61,893 bases of DNA from Emmonsiellopsis sp. PD_33 (taxonomy: Eukaryota > Ascomycota > Eurotiomycetes > Onygenales > Ajellomycetaceae): positions 1 to 61,893 of the forward strand of contig JANTQF010000205.1 of NCBI GenBank assembly GCA_032988165.1. Reading direction: 5' to 3'. A model generated the notes under the pieces. The model ran no database searches and had not been told where the DNA came from. It saw only the letters and a list, made by a program, of their open reading frames with translations. Shown here one piece after another: positions 13,076 through 24,330 of this stretch. The translations under genes were made by a program, and so were the position numbers. Positions within the stretch are counted from its first letter, which is position 1, and the number at the start of each line of letters is the position of its first letter.

Positions 13076-13340
13076 GATGGGCACAACATGAGTAACACCA
13101 CTACCAGAATGATGTGGATACTACTAGTCTCTGGACCCAGTATGATTGGCTGGAAGAGAGCCTTGGGGTTGCAGAACTACTTATTATTAATCCCATTAGA
13201 GATCCTTTTAGACATCAAAGTGGCATTTCATGATAGGGTTGTAAGTGGCAAAGTGGATACCACCACTCTTAAGACTGAGCACACAAGACTAGAACTCAAG
13301 ATAGGGCCTGAGGGTCATGGAACCACTCATTACTATTAGT
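13076..13340 (-). pseudogene. Scrambled extra actin fragments
   Basis: Upstream of the actin pseudogene on the same strand lie at least two more copies of the exon segment around NERFRAPEALFQP. One is at about 13200-13330 (SNEWFHDPQAL, FATYNPIMKCHFDV). Another is at about 13120-13195 (FCNPKALFQPIILGPE), fused directly to a piece reading SGSGVTHVVPIY (13067-13103). That in turn runs into the exon carrying MCKAGFAGDDAP. The order is not colinear with actin, so these arose by partial tandem duplication and deletion. Confidence 0.8.
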
Positions 13341-13820
13341 AGTGAAGTGCCTGCCACACTGATCATGTGGGTTTCAGTTGTAGGAATAGCATTGATTATT
13401 AGGTCATCATGAAAGCAGTTAATAAGTCTTAAAGGGACAGGATTTTTAGCAAGTGCATTATTGTTGTCCATGAACAAGATTGATGCTGACTCAGCTGATT
13501 TCTTTATTCAAGGACAATAAAAATGTACAGTAATAATATTGATAAAACCCAGATTTTCAACAAAAAGACAATGGCTGGAGTTGTACTTGAATAAATAGAG
13601 TAAGAAAATTAGTGTCAAATGTGCTTACTAGACCATTCTGAAATCTCCAGTAAAGATATTGTCTAAGTTATAGCTATGCATTTATCTTCATTGGAGCCCA
13701 CAGACAGATTGAGAACATCAGGACTGATGAAGATAACAAAAAAGATGGTTAAAATAACAGTTCATCTCATAATCATGACTTTATTGTTCATGGACAAATA
13801 TAAACCACACTATTCTAAAT
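13341..13820. other. Spacer duplicated from beside actin, with palindrome sites
   Basis: No gene is seen. Positions 13437-13500 resemble 11738-11790. Palindrome-family members lie at about 13461 (TTGTTGTCCATGAACAAG), 13504 (TTATTCAAGGACAATAA) and 13781 (TTATTGTTCATGGACAAATA). The sequence GACAATAAAAATGTA after the second also follows the site at 8958, so the palindrome travels with some flank. Confidence 0.5.
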
Positions 13821-14235
13821 GCAGGTAAGACTGCAACTAAAAAAAAAAGTCCCCACTAGATTCAAACTCTAGAGTTTGTTTTCTGGAACTCCACAAAGGG
13901 AGTCATCAAGTTTCAAGGGAAGAAACCACTAAACCACTGAATCCAGAGAAGAACTGTAGTAATATCAACAAAACTATACTTAGTAGACAGCTAATAAGAA
14001 CTAAAAACCATGTGACTACCACATATAGTAAGACTGTAACTGAAGAAAAAAAAAAGTCCCTGCTGAATTTAAACCCTAGAGTTTGTTCCATGAAATTCCA
14101 CAAAGGGAATTGTGGAATGTCAAGAAAGAAACCACTAGACCACTAAATCTAGAGAAGAACTGCAGTAATATCAACAAAACCATACTTAGTAGACAGCTAA
14201 TAAGAACTAAAAACCACATAACTGCTAATAACTAC
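13821..14235 (-). repeat. Tandem ~206-bp repeat with tRNA-like Pol III boxes
   Basis: Two units, about 13821-14026 and 14027-14235, align over most of their length (TCTAGAGTTTGTT, GTAATATCAACAAAAC, AGACAGCTAATAAGAACTAA). On the minus strand each holds an A-box-like TGGTTTAGTGG (13926-13936) or TGGTCTAGTGG (14132-14142). Each also holds a B-box-like AGTTTGAATCT (13858-13868) or GGTTTAAATTC (14065-14075), then an oligo-T run (complement of 13839-13848 and 14046-14055). A C-to-T change turns a canonical GTTC into the GTTT seen. A-to-B spacing is about 60-70 nt, long for a simple tRNA. Likely a tRNA-derived SINE or tRNA pseudogene in tandem. Confidence 0.45.
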
Positions 14236-15730
14236 CTTAGAACACCCTGATAGGGTAAGTCATGAGGATATGACCAGCAAAGGATAATAGCTCTTTAAAA
14301 TAATATCATAAGTATAGTATGAGGTTCTGCTCTATTATGACAGAGTGAAAGCTTTATTCTCTTGGTTGCTGGTACAGGGTGAGTTGGGCATATTAGCCTG
14401 GGTATAGATATATATATATATTTTTTATATTTCACTCTATATATATATATTTTCTTTGTCATGACCACTGTAAACATCAATCTACTAACAATGAAAATAA
14501 TAACACTTGCATTAGAAAGCCCTGCATTCAGACTATAAATTAATATTACTCTTATCTTCATTGAATAATAAACTGTTATGTTAATATACTAGACAAAGTA
14601 TAGAGTATCTCCTCAATCAGCAGTAAGGATATTTTAGTGTCTCTCTTTCATCACCCAGGTTTGACCAACTGATAACCTCATGTGGAAATATTCAAGACTT
14701 TTCATTGGTGGCAGAAAAAGGATGCTAAAATATACTTGCTGCCAGTTGAGGAGATAAGCACTAAAAGCAGCATGAGGCTGACAGAGCAGCTTTATTATCT
14801 TTAGATAAAGATAAACCAGATTATTCTAAATGCAGTAAGAATGCAACCAGATCTCAGAAGCTTATTATCTCTACATGAGGAACATAAAGCTTCTTAGTAA
14901 ACTAACTCTATTAGATCTAGCTGTATTCCTTGTTCATATTACTATACCAGATTGGGTTAGACTGAGTCTTAAGAGTTAAAGATCTCTCTCTTCCCCTTCT
15001 CACTCTTACACTTTATAATATTCTCACTGTCAAGTTCCCAACATCTGCATGCTCATCTCTAACAGGTAAGTCTTTATATCTATATTAGTTAATATGCTAT
15101 CCCCTTCCCAACAGCCCTGTCACATTTAATACCCTCCCTCACTTTGCTGCCAGGGAACTGAGCTAGTTGTAGCACAACTTGGCAAAACAAGCTTTACACA
15201 GGTTAGTTTTAGCTGCATGGCAAACTCACTTCACTATACCTATTAGTTATGGATAGTAGATTCCATGGGATTGCATGAGCAAAGAGAGCAAGCAGCCTTC
15301 CCTAATCCCTTAGTTTCTCATGTATTTTAGCTGGTAAATAAAGTTACTAATGAAACTATCTGTCTAGTATCCCCTGCTACATCTTTAAATCCTCCACAAC
15401 ACTCTTCATTTTACCCTTCAGGTAAGCACTCAACTCTGAACTGATAGTAAATTTTTGTTGGACATAAACAACAACTCTAATTCTAAAACCCTTTACAATC
15501 TCAACAAACTACAGGGATCAGATATATAGAGACACTAATATTACTACTAAGGTAGTATTTTTACTGCATCTGTTGTTCACAGACAACATTTTATACTGAA
15601 CATCTCTATGTTGTTGTCCACAGACAACTACATTTTTAATGCAGTTATTATTCACAGATAATAACCTCTCTTGACAAACTGCCTCTTAAAATGAACATCA
15701 ACTAACTATTTTAAATACCAGTCTTAAACA
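14236..15730. other. Spacer between tRNA-like repeats and the SNF2 relic
   Basis: No gene is recognised. There are TA-rich runs at about 14406-14455. At 14790-14850 the phrase ATTCTAAATGCAGTAAGAATGCAAC repeats 13811-13835, with a decayed palindrome just before it in both places. Three palindrome-family members are packed at 15571-15664, just upstream of the helicase start. Pyrimidine-rich stretches near 14990-15060 could be promoter-like, but this is not testable here. Confidence 0.4.
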
Positions 15731-18700
15731 ATGAACCCTCCAAAGCCTCCCAATATAGGTTTAAAGCCTCCCAACACAAATCAGTCATCCCCACCTCTTA
15801 AAGGAGCCAACATCTAATAAGCCTCTGTTTCAGCACCTGAAACAACAACAACTCAGAAGGCATCCACTATGCAGCCCAGCAGAAATGCAGGCAAAAGAGC
15901 ACTGAGGAAGAAGAAAGTCAAGATAATAATTACTGCTGAAGATATTAAGCAGGCTCATGATTTCCTTCCAAAAGGAATTTACTACTTCAAGTTTAGACTC
16001 AAACACATTAAATTTTACAGGGATCAAGAACTTGTAGCTGATTACTTGAAGAACTATCCTAATACAGATACCCTTCATTTACTCTTCACAAAAAATCAAT
16101 TATTATTTGAGGAGTATGTTGTGCTGCATGGGAACAGCTGGACAACCCTATTAGAATTAATAAAACAGAGAGTAAAAGACCCCATAATACCATCTCTGCT
16201 AAAGTTTTTTGAGTCAGTTCACATGACATCAGGTGTTATGCAGATCTTAGTCTCCTCAATAATGAAAATTAATCAGCAGATAGTTCAGAACTTATTCAAC
16301 ATCACTGAAATAAATATTATAAAATATTATGCATTCCTGACAACCATCAATGTCTGTCTTCATGTGCTCAATCAGAATGAAGACCAGTTCTTCCATCACT
16401 ATGTGCTAGATATCAAAGCTGAGGCTATATTATCAAACTTAAAGGATTTTCATAGAGCCTATGCACTTTTGCATTATTAGATTTGTATTCATGTAGAATA
16501 AAAGTAAAACAAGCAACCAGCAACATCAAATAAAACACAAGTTCAAAACAACACAGTCAAGCTAGTGACAGATATCAATGAGCTCCTCCCCAAGAAACAG
16601 GATAACTTCATGCAAGGACCCATCAAGGCTCTAAACAATGCAGATAATCTCAGTTTTGACTGGGATTTACCCTCTAATAATAAAGAGGGAGTTGATGATG
16701 CAACTAACCCTCTCAAGGTAGTCAACTTGTTGTTCAAGAACAACAAGTCTGAGGAGAACATGCCCAAGACAAACCCACAAGCAAAACTTGCACTGATGAC
16801 ACACCACCAAAAGCATAAGCTATATATATATGCAATCAAGCACATAATAACTAAGAGGGACCATTGGATGGAAGGCCCATCACCTCTGCAAAATCCAGAT
16901 TAAGAAGTGTTGAATATCATTGAGACCATGATGAATAATATAATGAATGAGGAGGCAGTCAAGGCACTATATGCATATGACAAAGTTGACTACACAATAA
17001 CAAGAGAGCTATCTCATGCCAGCTGCAACACACCCATGGTTACCAATACATTAATGATGTTAAGCATGGAGGAAGATCAAGTGTTGACTCTAAATATATC
17101 ACAGTCTATAAAGCTGCATCCTCATCAGGTCAATGATGTGACAGTAATGTTCAAAATGAAAAGCAAAAGTTTTCAAAAGATTTAAGATGGTAAGCCAGCC
17201 CTGCACATCAGAATCCTAGTAGACACTATAGGTCTCAGAAAGACATTGACCACATTATCTTTCATTTTGAAGGCATGGAATGTTGGTGTTCTGAATGGTA
17301 AAGAGCCAGCCAGACTAACTGTTATAATAATCCCATTAGTCACTACTTAATCATAGTAGAGTAATTATAGCAGATTTTTTCTGCATTCATTATCTTTGTG
17401 GTTTGTGGGATTATTTCACTATAGAAACAATTCAGTGTTCTCTTCACATTGCATCTCAGAGGCAGCAATGATAGAGATACTAATACATCCAGAGAAATCC
17501 CAGCTCTATAAGTATAAGACCACCAACCCTGGTTGGACAGTGTTTGTCATATCACATTTTACATTTCAGAAGTATTTTGTTGAGGCTAAGACAACAAAGG
17601 AGCAAGATGTTGCAATGGATGATAACAAATCAAACACCCTTCCTATAGATTTACATTTAGAATGAAAGGAAATGCACAAGAAACAGAAGATTATCAATAA
17701 TAAGTCCTTATTATTCACAGACAATAAATTATCAACACCCAACTCTTCATCTATAGACAATAAGAACTCCTGCCCTGCCACCCCTGAAACCAAAGATCTA
17801 TTGCTAGTTGAAGAGACAACTGCATACAATAAGTATATCACCACATATCATTTGAAATTCCCAGGTTGCATGTACAGAGTAATTATTAATGAGAGGCATT
17901 GCCTCCATCATCTATCCTCCAGGATTTTATGCACAGTGAAGCTACTCAAGCTAGACTTTCTCTGAGTAATGTCAGCCACCCCACTGTTAAACAAGACTCA
18001 CAATTTCTATAGCTATGTACATTTATTTTATCCAACTAACCTCCAGACATATTATTCAGATCTCAAGAAGTTCCTTAAGTACCTAACTATCAATAAGTTC
18101 CAATCAGCATCATCAGAGGAAGAAAAATTGGAACTGTTTAATCCACTTTATATACAGCAACTTTCAACTAACAGACACATGAAACCTGACACTGCAGCTA
18201 TTGTTATTCCAAAGCTTTTAAAAATGACACTAATTTGAAGATCACAACAGACTATGATTGATGATCAGCAGATTGGAGAGGTCATTCCCCCAAAACACAT
18301 TAATGCTGTGATGCTCCAAATGAGCTCACAGAAGCAACTTGAGTATTATATATTTCACCTCAAGCATACAAAACAATCATTAACACTAGATATGCTCAAT
18401 GATAGTATCAATATTCTCATACAGAATAGCATAAGAGTACATACTTTACAGGTTACATCATTGTTTCCAAAAATCTTAGAGTTTCACAAACATGTGGGGT
18501 TGAAGAAGATAAGAGTAGTTGCTCTCAAAAACTTAGCTTTCCAGCTAGATTTTGAGCTGTCATTCTTTCTACATTATTATTATCTGGCTGATACCTACCA
18601 TCATGTCATTCCATTAACTCATTTTGACAGGCATATTGAGTTGATGCACATGTCTCCTATTACTCATTATTTAACAAAAGTGTTGTACAAAATGTGTGAG

Positions 18701-19963
18701 ATTAGCAAGGAAAAGATAGTAATGTTCACCTACAAACTAAATACCACATGACTAGCATCCATGGTGTGCTCCAATTTTGACATAGAGACAACATGATTGA
18801 GGGGGGGCATGACACAGGAGGAACAGGACATAATCATCAATAACTTTAACAATGAGGAGTTAGGGAGGACTGAAGTTCTGATTACAACTAATCACATAGG
18901 GGGATTTAGTGCTAACCTGCAGCTGGGCAGGTGTCAGGTAATGATTTTAATCAAGTTGCCACATAATTTGAATACAATGTTTCAGATTATGGCTCAGACA
19001 CATCACCTGGGTCAGAAAAGAGATATTTACATATAGGTACTAACTGTCAATCATACATTTCAACAGTACTGATGTGTAAATTTTGCAAGGAAAGCAATCT
19101 CTAACATCTCTACACAGTTAGGTGGCCAGATAGGCTAGGTAGACAGATTGGCAGAGAAAGCTGTCAATTATTTGAATGTTCTGATGGGGTGAAGGGAAGA
19201 TCAGTCAGGATGGGGGAATCTAGCCACTTTAAATTTTGAGATGTCTAATTTGTCAATGTGGGGGAAAGAGCTCTACAAGAAAATCAGTAGGATACCAGTG
19301 CCACTCACATCAAGGGACACCCCTAAGAAGACTTGGAAATCACAGTGCAGGCAAAATATTGTCCACAGACAACAACCTTGTGAGCCTGCAAGTGCTGTGA
19401 TAGCAACAGTTATCCAGGAAGAACCTTCTGATGAGAATATGAAGGATGTTGTGGAGAACAAGATGGAGACTGTAGAGCACAGAGGAAAACTGAAAGATAA
19501 AACAGAGGATACTGCACAACTTGCACACAGTGAGGCTGTGATCTGTGGACAACAATGTAGTGACAAGATGGAGGATGTTGCAGGTGATAATATGCAGGGT
19601 ATAATGTACAAACAATAACTTACATTTAAGATAGAGTACATTACAGATAGTGTGATGGATAGTATGGTCAGTAGAGGAGATTCAGATACTAAAATTAATG
19701 AGAGTATGGAGGGTGGCAAAGCAGGTTTAAATTTAGTAATTAATGAAATGATTGGTATCTTACACAACAGTACTAAGATCTTTCCAGCAGTTGGGAGGCA
19801 GGGGGATGGTGGGGATGAAGCAACTAATAAGAAGCATGTGAGAGAGGAGGACAATAATGAGAATGAGGAGCTATCTACAAAAAAAGAGAGGAGGAGAAAG
19901 GATAGAAAGCCTAAGGCACAACAGGGCACAGAAGGGTGTTTTGAGAAGAAAAAGGAAGATTGA
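15731..19963 (+). pseudogene. SNF2-family helicase relic (element 1)
   Basis: One unbroken reading frame of 1,411 codons runs from ATG 15731 to TGA 19963, interrupted by about 20 in-frame stops but with no frameshift and no intron. SNF2 landmarks appear in order. LHPHQVNDV precedes motif I at 17222, where DTIGLRKT stands for DxxGxGKT. Motif Ia-like LTVIIIP follows. Motif II near 17880 reads NERHCLHHL where DEGH is expected (two G-to-A changes). Motif III is MSATPLLNKT at about 17970. The second helicase half has LRGGMTQEEQDIIINNFN, VLITTNHIGGFSANLQLG (about 18870) and motif VI QTHHLGQKRDIYI (18997-19036). The N-terminal ~350 residues are unrecognised and the C-terminal ~300 are Lys/Glu-rich. 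Intact relatives use ATP to move along DNA and remodel chromatin. It lies just inside the right end of the hAT element. Confidence 0.9.
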
Positions 19964-20240
19964 TTATTAGTATTGGGATTTTTAAATTTTAATATAAATA
20001 TTTGATAGGATGGTTGCTAGTTAGAATATAATGAAAATAATCCCCATGTACTGACTTAAGTTAACTTGAAATTATTTGGATTGATTCTGGATGTTGTTTA
20101 ATAAATATTTAGCTCAAGAGTTCTCATTGATAACTCAGATTGAGTTGAGTTCAATATATATTTAGCTCAGACTCAGCTTGAAAGGTTATAGATTTACAAG
20201 TAACTCAACTCAAAAGTACATATAATCAACTCAACTTGAA
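19964..20240. repeat. Right subterminal region of hAT 1
   Basis: Rich in short direct and inverted copies of CTCAACTC/GAGTTGAG and CTTGAAATTATTTG (20066), the latter also present near the left end (6882). Such subterminal repeats are commonly bound by hAT transposases. No gene is seen. Confidence 0.6.
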
Positions 20241-20263
20241 CTTGTCTGCACTCTAATTAAAAT
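20241..20263 (-). repeat. hAT 1 right TIR and target duplication
   Basis: CTTGTCTGCACTCTA (20241-20255) is the exact inverse of the left TIR. ATTAAAAT (20256-20263) repeats the left target duplication without a mismatch. Confidence 0.92.
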
Positions 20264-20561
20264 ATTGATGAGAGGAGATGTGACAGTTTGCATGTCATTT
20301 TAAAAGATATATATCAAGTCATTTTGATTACTAGCTGACAAGTGGCTATATATTGCCCCAACTTTATATTCTTTCTGGTGTAGCTACTAGTGCAATAGGT
20401 ATAAGTAAGGTATAATGATTTGAGGATATTAATAGAAAGAATAGAAAAGAAGGAGAGAATAGACTACTTACACATTTGAGAATATAAATAATAATGAAAA
20501 AGAAAGTAATAATGAGAAGTTTTTCATGATATTTGAGATGTTCATTATAGATAAGCTTCAT

Positions 20562-23500
20562 TTACTGTAGAATCTGAAGAATTTGCTCATACTTTTCACT
20601 ACCCTAAGTTATTATATTAAGGTTGTTTGCATATAGGGAGTTCTCAGAATTATGAATTCACCCTTCCTACTGAAGCTGATCTTGAGTGAGTTTGAGTCTA
20701 AAGTCATTAGCTATTAGATCATCTAGGCTAGAGAAGATGGTGTAAAGTTGAGCTCTATATGCTTTTTTAAAAAAAGATATAATTAATGGAGTTTTGAGTT
20801 CCTCTGAATTCTACTTTATCTACTTTTAAGAATTTTATTGGATCATAGCCTCACAGTAGGTCTACTCTATATGTCTCTTGATTTTCTACTTATATCTGTT
20901 GATTTAGTCAAGATGAGTGTCTGAAATGAGATAGTTAATATCTAGATGTTAATTAGTTAGTAGAAGTATGATTAATTTACCATACTACTTGCTATTTATA
21001 GTATATTGAATCATTATATTTTTGAGTAGTTTGTCAAACTAATTAGTAAAATCCTCTAATAGCTCATGATAATTATCTGGTTTGCAATTGAAGTTAAGAA
21101 GTACTTTACCCTCTTAAATAAATTTCTTAAAATAGTTAGATTGCCTCAGCTACAAGTGATCATGATGTTCCCAGGCATCAATACTGAGTAAATTGAAGAT
21201 AGATTTCATATCTTGAGGACTAATATCAAAAGATGTACTGCTGAGTCCCTATAGTGAGAGTAACATGATTTTTGATTTTTAAAACAATTAAAAGAGGAAA
21301 TAGGTGTAGGTGCATGATTTCTTCTGGTAGAACTCATCTTGGGCAGCTAATAACTATTTGAGATAAGTATTAATATGTGGTTGAACCCAGGTTTCATATA
21401 ATTTTAGAACAGTAAGGATTATAATATAGTGAGAGGCTCATTCTTCATTGTTAGTTGTAAGCTAAAGATTGACTCTATCCTGAAGCCTATAGATATCAGT
21501 ATGATGAATGGCTTGAATAATTTTTAGTTTTACATCATTATATACTATTAATAAAGAGAGACTGAGTATGTTATTTTTTCTTACAGGTATAACCTTAGTG
21601 AACTCTCAAATCTAGTGGAGGATGAAACTCTTGAGGGATAGAATTAGCATTAGACTGATATAATTATTTTTTATAAGCTATGCATGGACATCATTGTTAA
21701 TGCAGATACACTGAATGGTAAAGTACTCTTAAGAGGGATATTTATATTTAATATTAGGGTCATTTTGTTTCTCAGGGGATAGGTGACTTTCAGGGTTTTT
21801 CTCAATATCTTTCTTGATTTATTGAATACAAACACTGATAATAAATATAGTAATAATAGTTATGATTTTATCCAATCTCATTTCATCTTCAAGAATGCTA
21901 TCTTGTTGTAGGCTATTATTCTATCAGAGCATGCAATACACTGCATATAGTTAGTGAAGCTGCAGAGTAACCTTCATGCCTGCTATAAAGATCTTCTTTC
22001 ACACTTTATAGCTCTCATATTCTTTTCTAGGGAATAAAAAGAACTCTCTAAACTCATCTAGGTATTTAAAGTTTAATTGCTTATATTAGGATGAGTTTTG
22101 AAAGAGTAATTTCTTAAACTTAATTTCATGTGTGGAATCATCATCTTCAGGCATGCAGCTGGTATTCTATGGGTAGGTTGACTCCTCAGAATTATCATTA
22201 GAGTGAGATGCAAATAAAGGAGGATAGTATTCATCAAATATTTTGAGATTATCAGGAAGAATAGGAGAGTCTGGATGCAGAGGCTAATTAATATCTACAG
22301 GAGGAGAAAGAGGATTTGAAAGGTTATCTTGAGAGGAATTACTTGTTGAATTCAGAATGATATGCTGTAGAATGATAATTAAAGTATGATTATTACTACT
22401 TAACTTAATTAATTAATAATTCTCTTTATTATTATTTGATTTAATTACTTTATCTTTATAATCAGTACCAATAGACTCACTTAATTTATAGTTATAATTA
22501 TTGCTGCTTGACTTACTTTCCTCATCATTATAGCTCTTCTCATTATTATTTGACTTAAATGCTTCATTATTATCATCACTACTGCTGAACTTAATTTCTT
22601 GATCAATATAATTCTTCTCATTATTATTTGTTTTAATTGCTTTATCATTATGATCACTGCCACTAAACTTGATTCCTCCTCAGTTATTATTTGATGGTTC
22701 CAAATCATATGAAATCTCTTTAAAAAAAAGGGAGTAATGATTAGCAAGGAATATGGATAATATTAAAAGGGTTTAAATTTAAAAACATATCTTGATGCAA
22801 TGAATTTATTGCTGTTGATTCCCTAAAAGTAGAGTGTTATGATGTTAGAGGTTCATCTGAGCCTAAATAAGAAGTATCATTCATAAAATTATCAGAGTTG
22901 CCAAATCTTTCATCATGAGTGCTGCCTTGGGAATTCCCATCTAGAGTGGAAAACTGGTAGTTGTCATTTAGCTGGTGGGGTTGGCCATGGCATGAAGAGG
23001 GGTTATTATTATTAAATAGATTATAATGTGGAGTTCCAAAAGAGGTAGAGTTAGATAATTAGTTCATAGAGTTTCAATCAGCAGGCAACTTTAATAAAAT
23101 TTGAACATGAAGACTATCAGCACTATATGTGTAGAGAGCTTTTAAGACTACTAACTATAGCTACAACAAGTCTGATAGGTGTATGAAAGATAGGTTTTCA
23201 AAGACAACAAACATATCATATAAATTTCAGCTAAAATGATTAGAAGCCTTCTCTGCAATGATGTTCTTAAGCTTTTACAGGTCAAGAGATATAATAATAA
23301 ATAGGCCTGAGAGAGCATGACCATTGAATATATATAATAGAAGAGGGGAAGCTAAGTTAATGTATACTTGATAGTTCTGAAATGCATTTAAATGTATTAT
23401 AAAGCCTGTAATTTGTAATTCAATTAGAGGTAGAATTAGAGTGACATGTGTGCTCTATGAAGCCTGAGAGATTAGCATAAGAGATCTCATATATGAGTTG

Positions 23501-24330
23501 ATCTGAAATTGAAATAGCATTTACTAGATGTTCTGAGCTGTGTGCTGACTTGCCATATTAAAACCTGCCATTTATAGGTTAAATGGAGGTGTAATTGATG
23601 TGGGTGGTGTACCTTGTGAAGGTACAGATAGTTTATATCATTTATAAAGTGAGGGAGAGGTTTGTGCAATGAATTGTGATTTAAGATTGAGTGAGAATAG
23701 GCTAGTATGTGTCTGTTTGTTTTTGAAACTAAGTAATGATATGTCTAATTTCAGCCCAGATTGATGTATAAAAGCTTCAGAGTCTATATTAGAGGATTTT
23801 TGATTTACTTTGTAGTGCTTTTGATCTTGGTGTAGGGATTGAGATTGTAATCCTCTAATTTGAGACCTAGGTGGCCAGACAGATTACTCTAACTTGAACA
23901 GAAAAGTTCCATGGGAGGACTCTAAACTAGAATGACTTTTTACTCTTCTTAGAGAGCAAGTAGGCATATTAGGTGTCATCATGCAAGGTTTGATTGTACT
24001 AGCTGACTTGGGTGTCTTGTGAGAGCAGCAGATAGCCTCATAAAGTTGTTTGTATAAAACACTAATAGTATGAAAGGAGTTATAATCTCAAAGAGCTCTG
24101 AAAAAGTCCTTCAAACTTTCTTCAATCATTTGCTTTATTCACTTGGAAAGGTTAGGATCCATAAAATTCTTGAGAGCAAGAGTATTTTAGTTAATAAGCT
24201 CACAATTTCTATTGGCTATTTATAAAGCCTCAGATCATGAGATTTAAAGCTGATGGCATACTTCTTCCACTGCTTGTAAATCATGAGAGTTATGAGAGTC
24301 TACTATGATAGCAATGAAGATAAGAGATGT
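20562..24330 (-). pseudogene. Large unrecognised coding relic
   Basis: Minus-strand translation gives long protein-like stretches broken by many stops, about 1,250 codons in all. Examples are NCELINQNTLALKNFMDPN near the N-terminal end (about 24.2 kb), STSFDISPQDMKSIFNLLSI (about 21.2 kb) and EELKTPLIISFFKKAYRAQL (about 20.8 kb), with a possible end at 20562. The middle (22420-22700) is a low-complexity block with three degenerate repeats rich in Asn, Ser, Asp and Lys, each containing KSNNNEKSY or a similar phrase. I recognise no domain and will not guess a function. The flanking neighbours are hAT element 1 on one side and the JmjC-like relic on the other, the latter on the same strand. Confidence 0.35.

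Larger units (their letters stand above)
8958..19556. repeat. Dispersed palindrome family 1, TTGTC-NNNN-GACAA
   Basis: Members occur at about 8958 (TTATTGTCCACAGACAATAA), 8998, 11763, 11801, 13461, 13504, 13781, 15571 (TGTTGTTCACAGACAACA), 15611 (TTGTTGTCCACAGACAACTA), 15645 (TTATTATTCACAGATAATAA), 17710, 17747, 19358 (ATATTGTCCACAGACAACAA) and 19540 (ATCTGTGGACAACA). All lie inside hAT element 1 and I saw none elsewhere in the window. Spacing is irregular, so this is not a tandem array. Three to four members lie inside the SNF2 coding relic. The central four bases vary among CACA, CATG, TGTG and TGCA, as CpG decay of an original CGCG would give. Confidence 0.85.
6831..20255. mobile_element. 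Giant hAT transposon 1 (13,425 bp)
   Basis: The left end starts TAGAGTGCAGACAAG (6831-6845) and the right end is its exact reverse complement, CTTGTCTGCACTCTA (20241-20255). The 8 bp outside both ends are identical: ATTAAAAT at 6823-6830 and 20256-20263. An 8-bp target duplication and a TIR starting TAG are hallmarks of hAT elements, and a hAT transposase relic lies inside (7641-10170). Typical autonomous hAT elements are only a few kilobases long. The extra length here is cargo: a Cys-rich gene, actin pseudogene material, tandem tRNA-like repeats and a SNF2-family helicase. Subterminal AACTCAAC/GTTGAGTT motifs occur at both ends. A palindrome family is dispersed through the interior. All coding parts are inactivated by point mutation. 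Confidence 0.92.

Noticed and set aside
12176..13339. Plus-strand open frames across the actin region
   Set aside because: They are antisense to the actin pseudogene, whose minus-strand match is unambiguous.
19273..19929. 218-codon minus-strand open frame
   Set aside because: It is antisense to the Lys/Glu-rich tail of the helicase; its Ser/Leu richness is the complement of those codons.
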